A DNA stretch of 64,000 nucleotides from an uncultured Lachnospiraceae bacterium (GTDB taxonomy: Bacteria > Bacillota > Clostridia > Lachnospirales > Lachnospiraceae): NCBI GenBank assembly GCA_910584915.1, contig CAJUDM010000001.1, positions 57,592 to 121,591 on the forward strand, in the 5' to 3' direction. Below the pieces are notes generated by a model, which was not told the DNA's origin, did no database searches, and saw only the letters and a list, made by a program, of their open reading frames with translations. Shown here in pieces: positions 1 to 9,568 of this stretch (within the stretch, counting starts at the first letter, position 1; each line of letters starts with the position of its first letter). A program made the position numbers and the translations under genes.

Positions 1-133
1 TTCCAGTTCCGCAGATGCTGCTCCACCACACTATTACCGAAGACAATTTCCTGCTGCTACGCATCAGTAAATCGTCTTGTGCGCTGTCGCTGCATCTTCT
101 GTTTTTATTCCAGTTCCGTAACTTCCCTCTCGG
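1..133 (-). other. Left-edge sequence, possible decayed reading frame
   Basis: This stretch lies downstream of the first glycosyltransferase gene. Read on the minus strand, an ATG at about position 97 opens a frame that starts MQRQRTRRFTDA, meets one TAG, and then stays open to the window edge (QQEIVFGNSVVEQHL). It could be the start of a broken gene, but I do not recognise the product. The 11-mer TTCCAGTTCCG occurs at 1-11 and again at 108-118. Confidence 0.15.
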
Positions 134-1153
134 TCACCGGCTTCTCCATTTTCTCCATGTATTCAACGCGATGTAATAGCAGTAAAACCCGAGATTGCTC
201 TTCTGATGGAGGCTCGCCAGCTTCCTCTCCTCCTCCCCGATCTCCCGCAGATAATACGGATTATCCTGAAAATCCGGGAAATATTTTTTCATTCCGTCCC
301 GGAGTTCCGCGAGAAAGGATAGTTTCCTGTGGCGGACGCCGGACATATAGGAAAACAATGTGGTAATATAATAAACTTCCGCAAACCGGAATTCTATCTC
401 CAGTCTGTATTTTGTGAGGAACCCCCGGCTGCTGCACTCCATCACCATCAACTCCCCGGCTTTCATCCTGTCCCTGCACTTTCCCTCCGAGATATAGTGC
501 ACTGTGGACACATCGTGCTGATAATAATAGTAGAGCGGCTCGTTTATCTTTTCAAAACGCCTGCAGTAGAGCATCCAGACTGTTCCCGCACAATTGTCCT
601 CATAAAAGATCCCCTCCGGAAAATCCAGGCCGTTTTCCCTGATCATGCTGCCGCGGTACACTTTTATGACCATGCTGCCCGGCCGCATCACAAGCTTTCT
701 GTGCTGCGCCTCGTCACAGGCTCCGGTCTGGTCATCGGTATTGTTCTGAACGACTCTGCCGATCTCCATCGTATGCTCAGATACCAGCGAGTAATCACAT
801 CCGACTACATCCGCCCCCGTCTCCTCCGCCTTTCCGATCAGCCTCTCATAAAAATCCGGCGCTACCCAGTCGTCGCTGTCCAGAAATCCGATCCACTCTC
901 CGCGGGCGATCTTCAAGCCCTCATTTTTTGCTCCGCCCTGCCGTTTATTTTTTTCATAGTGTATCACCCTGAACTTTTCTGGATAATCCGCCTCATAGCG
1001 CTGCAGGATCTTGAGTGAATCGTCGGTGGACGCGTCGTCCACCGCGATGATCTCCATATCCTGAATCGTCTGGTTTATCAGGCTGTCCAGGCAGTATTCC
1101 AGCTTTCCGTCCGCCGCCATATTGTAGACCGGCACGATAACGCTGCATTTCAT
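134..1153 (-). CDS. Family 2 glycosyltransferase
   Basis: A 339-residue GT-A-fold glycosyltransferase expected to transfer a sugar from a nucleotide donor to a growing surface glycan at the cytoplasmic face of the membrane. It opens with the family-2 signature VIVPVYN, has VDDAST near residue 40 and the metal-binding DSDDW near residue 95, and shows no clear membrane segment. AGGAAGG and AGGATAG precede the ATG. It is the last visible gene of the leftward run that begins with the ABC exporter, 208 bp after the GT-C-like gene. The family call is firm; donor and acceptor cannot be deduced. Confidence 0.9.
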   Translation of the reverse strand: MKCSVIVPVYNMAADGKLEYCLDSLINQTIQDMEIIAVDDASTDDSLKILQRYEADYPEKFRVIHYEKNKRQGGAKNEGLKIARGEWIGFLDSDDWVAPDFYERLIGKAEETGADVVGCDYSLVSEHTMEIGRVVQNNTDDQTGACDEAQHRKLVMRPGSMVIKVYRGSMIRENGLDFPEGIFYEDNCAGTVWMLYCRRFEKINEPLYYYYQHDVSTVHYISEGKCRDRMKAGELMVMECSSRGFLTKYRLEIEFRFAEVYYITTLFSYMSGVRHRKLSFLAELRDGMKKYFPDFQDNPYYLREIGEEERKLASLHQKSNLGFYCYYIALNTWRKWRSR

Positions 1154-1361
1154 CTATCCTGTTTCCTTCCTCGTATTATAAACATATCCTTCCCGCTGCC
1201 CCGGATCTCCATTTCACCAGCTCATGATCCCTGTCCGCATGGGCAATGCCAATTGCTCATATTGCCCGAACCCCCATTCAGCAGCACATGGTCATCCTGA
1301 TATCAGCAATACCGTCTGCCGGTCCTGCCCCTCCGATCCGGCAGTACATTTTGATCCGGCA

Positions 1362-2930
1362 TCAGCCCTTCATCCGCCTTCGGATCACGGCACTCAAGAT
1401 CTCAGCAGCTCTCTCCGCCATATTCCCCCAGCCGTATACAGCCATGATCACCATAAACGGCAATGACGGAAATATGTACCTCGCCTTCGCCTCCCAGATC
1501 ACACTGAACAAAAAACTCCCGATCAGTATGATTCCCGGAAGAGTATGAAAAAATCTTTCTTTACAGCCACAGATCCCCGCTGCCGCAAATACGATTCCCA
1601 GGCATAAAAAGAAATGATACTCGTTCATAAATCCTTCACAGAACCAGTGCAGCTTTCCATAATATATCTCCTCCGCCAGAGGAGGCAGCTCCTCATAGAA
1701 CAGATTGTTGGTGGAAAGGCTCTCATAGAGCGGCACATTCCACTGGGTCAGCGTCTTGTTTTTATAAAAGACAGCAAGCTCCTCGGGATCTTTCGCCAGT
1801 TCCTCAAGGCGTCCCGTCAGAAATTCCAGGCTCACCTGCGCCGTCTTTTCCCTGTCACAGCCAGACGCCGTATAAGTGTCCTGATTGTATCCGTCATACC
1901 AGCCTCCCCGTCTCTCGCCTTCCGCGTGGGTACCCATAGCGATCCAGGCAATGGACGGGATCCCCTCCTCCACCGCAATCCCGGATATCTTTTCATAGTA
2001 CCCCGTCAGCAGCTTGTTCGCCGCAACCGGTCCTGTCACCAGGAGCACCGCGCACAAAAGCAGTATGCCCGATTTCCGCCGGTATGCATAGCGTACCGTG
2101 ACGATCAGAGCCGCTATGATCAGGATCCAGCCTGTCCCCTTTGCCCACACTGCCAGCACCGCCGACAGCACAACCGGCACGATCAGCCATTTCTCTCCGT
2201 TTTTCAAAAGCAGCAGCAGAAGCGCCGCCATGCCGCTCCCCGCCGCCATAAAGAAAAGTTCTCCGTATACGAAAGGCGTATAAAATAAGAGAGGTATGCA
2301 CAAAACCATCGCCAGACAATAGATAAACTGCCAGGATATCCTGTTGTAACAGGTCTTTACCATCGAATATCCCGACAGGATGATGACAGGAAGACACGCC
2401 GCATTGGCATAGCAGATCACCTTCCAGTCCCTGTTTCCCGTGATTTCAAACAACCATCTGAACAGCTGCATCAGCCCGATCTGAAACCGGTAGCTTCCGA
2501 GATATCCGTCCGGCAAAAGCGTACTGTAGCTGCCGTCCATGATCTCCTGTGTGGCGTTATAGATATAATACTGATCCGCACCGGGCGCGGTGGGCACAGT
2601 CCCTATCCATCTTACCGCCAGAAACGTCATGAGAGCCATCACCGCAAACAGCCAGATCCTGCAGATCCGCCCCGCACGGATGCGAATCCCGGGATTTCCG
2701 CGAAATCTGTGTTCCAGATACCGCCCCCCCAAAAACAGACACGCTGCCAAAACCGCTGTCAGCAGATGCAGCGGCAGGAAATCCCTCGCCTCCGCCATAC
2801 TCTCATCGTACTGCAGCGTAAAGTAATAAGTATACCCAAAACTGTACCAGCACAGATAGAGGAAGATCACCCCCAGGATGATCCCTGCCGATACCATTAA
2901 CATCTTCTTACCTGCCGTCTCACTGCTCAT
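1362..2930 (-). CDS. Polytopic membrane protein, GT-C (family 39-like) glycosyltransferase
   Basis: A 522-residue protein with roughly eleven to twelve hydrophobic segments and a long outward-facing loop (about residues 330-420). This layout fits a GT-C glycosyltransferase that takes sugars from polyprenyl-phosphate carriers on the outer face of the membrane. The first loop after the early helices contains TAPGADQYYIYN, where GT-C proteins usually carry their catalytic acidic residue. The start overlaps the stop of the upstream ABC transporter by 4 bp (ATGA), so the two are translationally coupled. Exact family and sugar are unknown; other polytopic roles such as ligase or flippase are less likely. 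Confidence 0.7.
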   Translation of the reverse strand: MSSETAGKKMLMVSAGIILGVIFLYLCWYSFGYTYYFTLQYDESMAEARDFLPLHLLTAVLAACLFLGGRYLEHRFRGNPGIRIRAGRICRIWLFAVMALMTFLAVRWIGTVPTAPGADQYYIYNATQEIMDGSYSTLLPDGYLGSYRFQIGLMQLFRWLFEITGNRDWKVICYANAACLPVIILSGYSMVKTCYNRISWQFIYCLAMVLCIPLLFYTPFVYGELFFMAAGSGMAALLLLLLKNGEKWLIVPVVLSAVLAVWAKGTGWILIIAALIVTVRYAYRRKSGILLLCAVLLVTGPVAANKLLTGYYEKISGIAVEEGIPSIAWIAMGTHAEGERRGGWYDGYNQDTYTASGCDREKTAQVSLEFLTGRLEELAKDPEELAVFYKNKTLTQWNVPLYESLSTNNLFYEELPPLAEEIYYGKLHWFCEGFMNEYHFFLCLGIVFAAAGICGCKERFFHTLPGIILIGSFLFSVIWEAKARYIFPSLPFMVIMAVYGWGNMAERAAEILSAVIRRRMKG

Positions 2931-4681
2931 GGGGTTATCCTGCCTCTCTCCAGCACCGCCTTTCCGTTTTCCACCCGATAGATCATATCACATTTCTCGA
3001 TCGTCTGCAGCCTGTGGGCGATAATGATCAGCGTCTTTCTTCCGTGGAGGCTGTTGATGGAATCCATGATCGCCGCCTCCGTATCATTGTCCAGCGCAGA
3101 TGTCGCTTCGTCCAGGATCAACACCTCAGGATCATAGTAGAGCGCCCTCGCAATACCGATCCTCTGTCTCTGCCCGCCGGAAATGCGGATCCCCCGCTCC
3201 CCGATACTCGTGTTTACGCCGTCCGGCAGATTTCTCACAAACTCATCCAGCTGAGCCTCCTTCAGCACCTCCCAGAGCCTCCCCTCATCTATCTCCTCCT
3301 CCGCAATGCCAAACGCCACATTTTTGCGTATCGTATCATCCAGCATAAAGATCATCTGGGGAATATACCCCACATTCTTCAGCCAGCTCCTGTAGTTTTC
3401 TCTGATGTTCACGCCGTCCGCATAGACACCGCCGGTACGGATCTCCAGAAGGCCCAACAGGATATCCACCACTGTCGTCTTTCCCGCGCCGGATGTCCCC
3501 ACGATACCCACTGCCGCCCCCACCGGGATCTCCATATCCGCATGGTCAAAGATGAGCGGCTCCGCGTTCGGATAGCGGTAAGTGATATCCCGCAGTTCGA
3601 TGCTCTTCTTCACCGGCAGCTTCTCCCTCGCCACTTCCGCAAAACTCATATCCGTGTTTTCCCCGGAAATCTCATCCTGCAGATTATCGCTGACTCCCAT
3701 AAAGAAGGGCTGGTAGAATGCCATGGAAGTGAGCTGGTTGTTGATCCTGTTGGCACAGGGCATCATGCGGACAGCCGCCACCACAAAAGCGGAGAGCACC
3801 GCCGTCACTTCCTTCACGCTCTGCCCTTCACTCACCAGTATCATCATGTATCCCACAAGGGAGGCAATACAGACCGTCTCGATCAGAAGCCTGGGAATGC
3901 TGTTGTAAAGTGTATATTTCTGGACCGCGTTGACATAACCCCTGCCGCACTTGATATACTCCTCGGTAAAATACTGCTCTTTTCCGGCGATCTTCACTTC
4001 CTTGATACCCTGCACAGTCTGCGAGATCCACTTGAACAGCCCGCTGTAAAAATCCTGATTTTCCTTCCCGGCCTTATTCATGATCGGCTTCACCACTTTT
4101 TTGATGATAAAGAGCGTGGCGAGAAGGGGCAGGGCGATCACCACCGTCATCTTCCAGTCCGATGCCACCATAACGCCAAGCAGCACCACAAACACGATAA
4201 TCTCAGAGATAAGCTGCAGTAAAGATAATATAAGGGCGTACATGTTGTTGACGTCGGAAGTGATATTTCTCTGAATGATCGCCGTATCCGCATTTAAATA
4301 AAATTCGTACCCCTTCCGCAGATAATTTTTCATCATCCGCTCGGAAGTACGAAACTGATTTGTATATACAAACCGATACATAAACTTCATTTGCCAGTAA
4401 AGATAGATATTCTTGACGACAAAGATCAGGATCAGCGCCGCCATCATCAGAAGCGCAAACTGCGTCACGCTCTGCATATGCAGCGCGCTGTACACTCTGC
4501 CCACGATATCATACTTCCGGATGGAATCCTCATCGATGACCACTCCCACCACAGGAATGACCATGGATACGCTGCACGCCTCCAAAATGGCGCCGAATAT
4601 CATCATCAAAACCATCAGAAGCATGGTCCGCTTTTGCTTTTTATCCAGTAAAACGTTCAGTTTTTTTAATATGTCCCGCAT
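2927..4681 (-). CDS. ABC exporter, fused permease and ATPase (MsbA/flippase type)
   Basis: A 584-residue half-transporter with an N-terminal six-helix membrane domain (about residues 15-320) and a C-terminal nucleotide-binding domain. The ATPase shows Walker A GTSGAGKTT, signature ISGGQRQR, Walker B VLILDEATSALD and a switch histidine in IIAHRL. It should work as a homodimer. In this setting the likely cargo is a lipid-linked oligosaccharide, moved across the membrane as MsbA and PglK do, though peptide or lipid export cannot be excluded. GGGAG lies about 10 bp before the ATG. It is followed with a 4-bp overlap by the GT-C-like gene and preceded by the GT52-like gene 28 bp away. Confidence 0.88.
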   Translation of the reverse strand: MRDILKKLNVLLDKKQKRTMLLMVLMMIFGAILEACSVSMVIPVVGVVIDEDSIRKYDIVGRVYSALHMQSVTQFALLMMAALILIFVVKNIYLYWQMKFMYRFVYTNQFRTSERMMKNYLRKGYEFYLNADTAIIQRNITSDVNNMYALILSLLQLISEIIVFVVLLGVMVASDWKMTVVIALPLLATLFIIKKVVKPIMNKAGKENQDFYSGLFKWISQTVQGIKEVKIAGKEQYFTEEYIKCGRGYVNAVQKYTLYNSIPRLLIETVCIASLVGYMMILVSEGQSVKEVTAVLSAFVVAAVRMMPCANRINNQLTSMAFYQPFFMGVSDNLQDEISGENTDMSFAEVAREKLPVKKSIELRDITYRYPNAEPLIFDHADMEIPVGAAVGIVGTSGAGKTTVVDILLGLLEIRTGGVYADGVNIRENYRSWLKNVGYIPQMIFMLDDTIRKNVAFGIAEEEIDEGRLWEVLKEAQLDEFVRNLPDGVNTSIGERGIRISGGQRQRIGIARALYYDPEVLILDEATSALDNDTEAAIMDSINSLHGRKTLIIIAHRLQTIEKCDMIYRVENGKAVLERGRITP

Positions 4682-4709
4682 AGTGCCTAAAACTCCCTAT
4701 CGCTTTAAA

Positions 4710-5888
4710 TCAGACATCGTCCTTCTCCTCGATCCCGATCCTCTTATTCTGGTTATGGATCTCCGGATCCTCATATCTGTCCATGAATGCATCCCCCAGG
4801 CGGATCAGTTTATCCGCAAAGCGGATGCCCTTTAAATCGGTAAAAACCGTGACCACCTGCTCGAAATGCAGATCCGGGAAAAAATTCAGCATCTCCATCG
4901 GGACTGTCGCGTCAAACATGGGATAGCCGGGAAATATCTCCCGATAGTCCAGTTCATCCCGGGGATGGGGCTTTATAAAAATCTGCCCCTGCTTTTCATA
5001 CTCCGCAACAATATCCCGGAAGATCTGTTCTCTGACATCCAGTGTACAGAGGGGATCTGTCAGGATCAGTATCCTGTCACGCTTCTTCCCGCCCGTCACG
5101 GCCTCCCCCGACTCTCTTTTCTCCTCCTGCGGCACTGCGTCCCTCCCGGGAGAACCCCCGCCGCACTCCCTGATCTTTTCGAACAGTCCATCCATATCCC
5201 TCACGAAAGCCCGCAGTATGATATCCTTATCCTCCCTTGTCAGCTCATCCACCAGCTGCTGCCTCGGCAGTTCCCTATAATAGGGACAGGGCATTGTGAT
5301 CGCAGAAATGCTGTTGACCTCCATATCCAGGCAATATTTCCCATAGCCGTTCTGCACAAAGATCAGATTCAGTCTCTTGGACAAAAACGCCTTCAGCCCG
5401 AAGTGCCCCCTGTTGTCATATCTCGCCGCATCGAAATGGACAAGGCAGTTTAAGCCGTCCTCCAGTGCATGGTAACGGATCTTATTCTGATTCAGATAAT
5501 AGCCTATCGGATCCGAATCGCAGAATACATAAATTTCCCGGTATTTTTTAAAATCTACCGGGATAAACGGCGCCTCCAGCTTCGCGTAACGCTTCGTAAA
5601 GAGGATGCGCTGCCACATATTCAAGACAATATTTCCCTTATCCTGCCGGTAAGCCGCCAGTTCCGGAAAATAGTCCTCCCTCTTCTCATCGAAAGGGATC
5701 ACATCCGCAAACAGTCCGGTCGCTTTCACCCGCTCCCCGAACCGTTCAAAGTCAGTGGACATACTGCTCAGCGCAAGAGCCGCCTCTCCGGCTGCCCCCG
5801 CGAACTTTCCCCTCCGCAGATGAAGTTCTTTCAAAAATGCCACATACGCATGATAGTAGGTATGGCACACATAAATTCTGTCGTTCAT
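4710..5888 (-). CDS. GT52-like glycosyltransferase (sialyltransferase-like fold)
   Basis: A protein of about 392 residues beginning NDRIYVCHTYYHAYVA, the kind of opening seen in GT52 lipooligosaccharide sialyltransferase-type enzymes. The C-terminal half contains IFIKPHPRDELDY, the conserved HPRD region of that fold, and closes with a Rossmann-like FTDLKG segment. It probably adds a sugar to the surface glycan from the cytoplasm. A GTG at 5894 lies two codons upstream; I prefer the ATG at 5888. It sits just upstream of the ABC exporter, so it may act on the exported oligosaccharide. Whether the donor is sialic acid, pseudaminic acid or another sugar is not decided by the sequence. Confidence 0.65.
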   Translation of the reverse strand: MNDRIYVCHTYYHAYVAFLKELHLRRGKFAGAAGEAALALSSMSTDFERFGERVKATGLFADVIPFDEKREDYFPELAAYRQDKGNIVLNMWQRILFTKRYAKLEAPFIPVDFKKYREIYVFCDSDPIGYYLNQNKIRYHALEDGLNCLVHFDAARYDNRGHFGLKAFLSKRLNLIFVQNGYGKYCLDMEVNSISAITMPCPYYRELPRQQLVDELTREDKDIILRAFVRDMDGLFEKIRECGGGSPGRDAVPQEEKRESGEAVTGGKKRDRILILTDPLCTLDVREQIFRDIVAEYEKQGQIFIKPHPRDELDYREIFPGYPMFDATVPMEMLNFFPDLHFEQVVTVFTDLKGIRFADKLIRLGDAFMDRYEDPEIHNQNKRIGIEEKDDV

Positions 5889-5901
5889 CGTCACTTCTTT
5901 T

Positions 5902-6077
5902 TATAATCTGCTTTTGCGCATACGCAACGCAGCTTTTTATCAGCCTTTTCCTTTACTCCGCAGTGCACGCTCGAAAAACCTTCGGTTTTCCTCGCTCACG
6001 GGCTGTCGCCCTATGAAAAAAGTCAGATCATAATCTGCTTTTGCGCATGCGCAACGCATATTCTGATCAGCCTTTTT
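5902..6077. repeat. Imperfect direct repeat of about 49 bp around a hairpin-rich element
   Basis: Two copies, at 5902-5950 and 6029-6077, share ATAATCTGCTTTTGCGCAT, then CGCAACGC, and end in ATCAGCCTTTT. Each copy centres on a palindrome (TTGCGCATGCGCAA in the right copy, one base different in the left). Between them lie two short hairpins: AAAACC-TTC-GGTTTT and GGGC-TGTC-GCCC. The block sits between a cotH gene and the GT52-like gene in an otherwise gene-free stretch of about 270 bp. It resembles a small palindromic repetitive element; a role in mRNA processing or termination is possible. Confidence 0.6.
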
Positions 6078-6159
6078 TCGCACTGCTAAATGCTTTCGTG
6101 AATATCTTACCATAATTTGGCGGATAACACAAAATAAATATTGGCGGGCGGTTCATCTG

Positions 6160-7869
6160 TCAAAAATTCCCGAAGTACTCATCCAGGTACCGCATCCTGC
6201 CTTCCACATACCCCTTCACTTCCGTCAGATCGGAACTGTTCAGAGCACCTTCCCATTCTTCTGTATCCCTCGCGAATGCGCCGGTCTTCTGCAGGTAGTC
6301 CATATTGTCCTGCAGAAGTTCTGTGATGTGCCCTTCACTGAGTATATCGCAGCGGTAATCCTTCCACCGCTCCTTCAGGATCTCCGCCTCCCCCTGCAGG
6401 CTTGAGCGGAACAGCTGCTCCAGCACAGGCTCCACATAGTTGACGCCTGTATCGGGATTGAACGCCGTATAATTTTTTTCCGGATCATAATCGTAGCAGT
6501 TTCCGAACGTGTAATTCAGATCCCAGGGGATCGTGAGCATCCTGTACCCTTCCGCATCACCTGTTTTCTTCGCACAGATATAGGTATTTTTCAGATAATT
6601 GTCAAAACCCGACACTGTCTGGATAAAAATATAGTAATCCGCCAGATTTTCAGTGTATGTCATGTCCGAGTAGGCGTTAAAATCAAGATGCCAGTATTTA
6701 CAGGAAAAATAATCCCTCAACGGCTTCCACAATTTCTCAACGGAGCCGTCCTTTTTCGGATATCTGATCCTCACCGGGTAGCAAACCTCATAATTCTGAT
6801 CGACCGACGCCTGAATATCCACCTCCTCCGGCATATACCAGTCAAGCACCTTATACAGTATATCCTCCCTGCCCAGTTCCAGTGTATCTTCATCCACCGG
6901 GAGCATCATCCCGTAAAGCCCCATATACTGACCGTCCAGAATCACTTCGCAGTATTCCATCTCCGGGCCCCTCTCGTTGAAACTCTCCTCTCTCTCCGCG
7001 ATCTCCTCCCAGAGTTCCATGGAAACCTTGTCCCTGACCTTGTTCGGATCGGAATACATGGCGAGCAGCTTCCAGTCTCTGCTCTGCCTCATGCCAAACA
7101 GGGATTCCGAGACGCCTTTCTCCTTATGATCCAGCAGTTTTACCGCATAACTCTTTTTCCCGAACAGGGCGGAATTCTGTCCCCGTTCATGGTAACAGAC
7201 CTTCCGCCGCAGGATCTGGTATCCGTCTCCCTCACCGCTTCCGTCCTCCGGGCGCGCTGTATCCCCCGACTGAAAGATCGTGATCTCCCCGTAACAGCGG
7301 GTCTCCGAGTTAAACACATAATTATCGATATCCTCCACCGGATATTCCTGCGGTTCCTCTCTCTCGGTGTCTATGCTGACCACAGGCATCCCTGTGATCA
7401 CGATCCCGATCGCCTGATACATATCCTCCGTGCAAAGCAGTGCGTCAAAAACATGTCCCTCCGCTATCGCCTCAGGCATCTTTTTCACATAGCCGTCCTC
7501 CTGGATACACAGTTCTCCTCCGTAAGCCGTTAAATTCCCCTGCCACTCTGCCTCCGCCAAAGGCTGAGAGATATAAAACACCTTTTTTTTCTTATCCAGA
7601 GGCACTTCGCACCCGTTCAAAACAAGCCCCGCCTCCTTTTTTGACAGAAGATCCCCCTCTTCCTTCCCTGAAAGAAGTTCCTTTGCCTCCTCCCCGCTTA
7701 CCACATAGCTGTCAAAGGAACGGATCTCCTCCTTCTTTCCCTGCGTCCGCAGAGAGCCAGCCACCAGCCAGATGCTCAGGAGCAACAGGGCTCCATACTG
7801 ATATAGTTTGGCCGGCATACCCTTCTTACCCGAAATATCCATCCAAAAATCCGAGCCTTTCCCTTTCAT
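6160..7869 (-). CDS. CotH kinase-family protein (first of tandem pair)
   Basis: A 569-residue membrane-anchored, probably surface-exposed CotH-family protein. CotH proteins are atypical secretory kinases related to Fam20C; the spore-coat founder phosphorylates coat proteins. One hydrophobic segment at about residues 26-37 would act as signal anchor. CotH features follow in order: the RGQNSALFGKKSYAVKL lysine region, the DWKLLAMYSD region, YCEVILDGQYMGLYG, and LTIPWDLNYTFG with the metal-binding Asp. It overlaps the 3' end of the upstream paralogue by 44 bp if the ATG at 7869 is used; ATGs at 7842 and 7818 are alternatives, and none has a strong ribosome binding site. The substrate is unknown, perhaps a surface protein made with this glycan. 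Confidence 0.8.
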   Translation of the reverse strand: MKGKGSDFWMDISGKKGMPAKLYQYGALLLLSIWLVAGSLRTQGKKEEIRSFDSYVVSGEEAKELLSGKEEGDLLSKKEAGLVLNGCEVPLDKKKKVFYISQPLAEAEWQGNLTAYGGELCIQEDGYVKKMPEAIAEGHVFDALLCTEDMYQAIGIVITGMPVVSIDTEREEPQEYPVEDIDNYVFNSETRCYGEITIFQSGDTARPEDGSGEGDGYQILRRKVCYHERGQNSALFGKKSYAVKLLDHKEKGVSESLFGMRQSRDWKLLAMYSDPNKVRDKVSMELWEEIAEREESFNERGPEMEYCEVILDGQYMGLYGMMLPVDEDTLELGREDILYKVLDWYMPEEVDIQASVDQNYEVCYPVRIRYPKKDGSVEKLWKPLRDYFSCKYWHLDFNAYSDMTYTENLADYYIFIQTVSGFDNYLKNTYICAKKTGDAEGYRMLTIPWDLNYTFGNCYDYDPEKNYTAFNPDTGVNYVEPVLEQLFRSSLQGEAEILKERWKDYRCDILSEGHITELLQDNMDYLQKTGAFARDTEEWEGALNSSDLTEVKGYVEGRMRYLDEYFGNF

Positions 7870-9523
7870 AATCCACGATCTTTGTGAGATCCGCGTTATT
7901 ATTCTGCATGGGCCACCTCTCGGAGTCCCTTCTGAACGCGCCGGATCTCTGCATATACGCCATATTTTCCCGCATCAGCCCCAGAACATGCTCATCGCTT
8001 AAAATATCCTGTCTGTACTCTTTCCATCTGTCTTTCAGTATGTCTTCCTCACCGTGGGTATTATTCATAAAGAGCTGTCTGATCACGGGTTCCGTATAGA
8101 GTTTCGTCATATCCGGGTTGAACCGTGTTTTTCCCAGTTCCAGTTCCGTCGTATATTCATCCCCGAAGGTATAATTCAGATCCCAGGGGATCGTGAGCAT
8201 CCGCACTTCTCCCTCCTCTGTCTCCCTCGCGATATGATAGGTATTTTTGCAGGCATTGTCCCAGGCCGATGTCGCTTCCAAAAACAGATAGTAATCTATC
8301 GTATTGTCCAGATCCATCACGGAATACAGTTTCTCAAAATCAGTATGCCAGTATGCCGCCCCCAGATACTGCCGCAAAGGTTCCCAGTATCCGGCGGGAT
8401 CCGCGCTCACCTTCTCCTGTCCCGGATAACGGATCCTGATCGGATAGCAGACCGGATAACAGGCATCTATACTGCTTTGTATATCCTCCTCAAGCGGCAT
8501 CTCCGCCTGCAGAAACTTGTAGAGTATATCTGTCTCCTGCAGATTCAGAGTATCCCTGCCGGGACTTTTCAGTATCTGATACATCCCTATATAATCGCCG
8601 TCCAGGACCACCTCACAATATTCCATGGCGGAGAATCCCTCGGAGACATTCTCCTGCCTTTCCGCTATCTCCTCCCAGAGCTGCCAGGCAGTCTTCTCCC
8701 GCACCTTCGTCACATCCCCGGCTCCTGCCAGAAGTTTCCAGTCCGCACTCTCCCCCAGCCCGAACAGATTTTGCTTTTCGCCTTCCCCCTCTTCGTCAGT
8801 CAGTTTCAGGGCGTAACTCTTTTTCTCAAAATTATCTGACGTATTGCCTCTCGTATGATAACTGACATTTCCTCTCACAATGCGGTATGCGCTTCCCGCA
8901 CTGTCCTTTGCCGCCTGGTGTGTACCGGAATTCCCGTCCGCATGGAATATCGTGATATCTCCCATATAGCGGCGTTCTGAGTTAAACACATAATTATCGA
9001 TATCCTCCACCGGATATACCGGCTGCCATGTATCCTTTGTCTCAATGGAAATAACAGGCATACCGGAGGCCGCCAGATAAGTTCTGGCATATTTCTCCTC
9101 CTTCACGACCAGCGCCTCAAACAGATGCCCCTCCTCGAGGGATGCCCTCTTATTCCCGATATAGTCGTCATCCACCAGATAAAGTTCGGCACATTTCTCA
9201 CTCAGCCCCAATATGCCTTCCCAGGCTTCCGCCTCCGGGTTCTGCGCCACATACCAGACATTCTCCTCCCTGTCATAGGGAAGAGGACAGTTGTTGATCG
9301 TCAGCGCTATCCCACCTTCCGCCAGCAGGCTCTGATCCTCCTCGCAGCCTTCCATCAGCTCCTGGTATTCCTCTTTCGAAACCAGGTCTATCTGATCCGC
9401 TTTCACGATCCCCTTCGTAAACAGGATGCCGGGAAATATGACAAGAAACAGCGATATACCCGTGTAAAACCTGCCGCTGTAAACGATCTTCTTCCATTTT
9501 TTATACTTTACCTGTTTTTTCAT
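7826..9523 (-). CDS. CotH kinase-family protein (second of tandem pair)
   Basis: A 565-residue paralogue of the downstream CotH gene with the same order of elements: basic N-terminus, one membrane anchor at about residues 18-36, RGNTSDNFEKKSYALKL, the DWKLLAGAGD region, YCEVVLDGDYIGMYQ, and LTIPWDLNYTFG. The pair share a DNA tract of 39 identical bases (7307-7345 and 8979-9017), so the duplication is fairly recent or is kept similar by gene conversion. AGGGTG precedes the ATG. The start lies only 45 bp from the start of the divergent CotH gene at 9569, so the two directions share one small control region. Kinase activity is inferred from family only. Confidence 0.8.
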   Translation of the reverse strand: MKKQVKYKKWKKIVYSGRFYTGISLFLVIFPGILFTKGIVKADQIDLVSKEEYQELMEGCEEDQSLLAEGGIALTINNCPLPYDREENVWYVAQNPEAEAWEGILGLSEKCAELYLVDDDYIGNKRASLEEGHLFEALVVKEEKYARTYLAASGMPVISIETKDTWQPVYPVEDIDNYVFNSERRYMGDITIFHADGNSGTHQAAKDSAGSAYRIVRGNVSYHTRGNTSDNFEKKSYALKLTDEEGEGEKQNLFGLGESADWKLLAGAGDVTKVREKTAWQLWEEIAERQENVSEGFSAMEYCEVVLDGDYIGMYQILKSPGRDTLNLQETDILYKFLQAEMPLEEDIQSSIDACYPVCYPIRIRYPGQEKVSADPAGYWEPLRQYLGAAYWHTDFEKLYSVMDLDNTIDYYLFLEATSAWDNACKNTYHIARETEEGEVRMLTIPWDLNYTFGDEYTTELELGKTRFNPDMTKLYTEPVIRQLFMNNTHGEEDILKDRWKEYRQDILSDEHVLGLMRENMAYMQRSGAFRRDSERWPMQNNNADLTKIVDYERERLGFLDGYFG

Positions 9524-9568
9524 GTTTTCACCCTGTATTTTTTCGAAATTTTATATTATGATAACAGT

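Noticed and set aside
3014..4222. Long plus-strand open frame opposite the ABC transporter
   Set aside because: It is an antisense shadow of a gene with clear Walker motifs. The predicted product is rich in His, Arg and Pro and has no recognisable domain or ribosome binding site.
9125..9568. Upstream extension of the large CotH gene
   Set aside because: The extension lies opposite the second CotH gene and reads as shadow sequence; the hydrophobic N-terminus begins at 9569.
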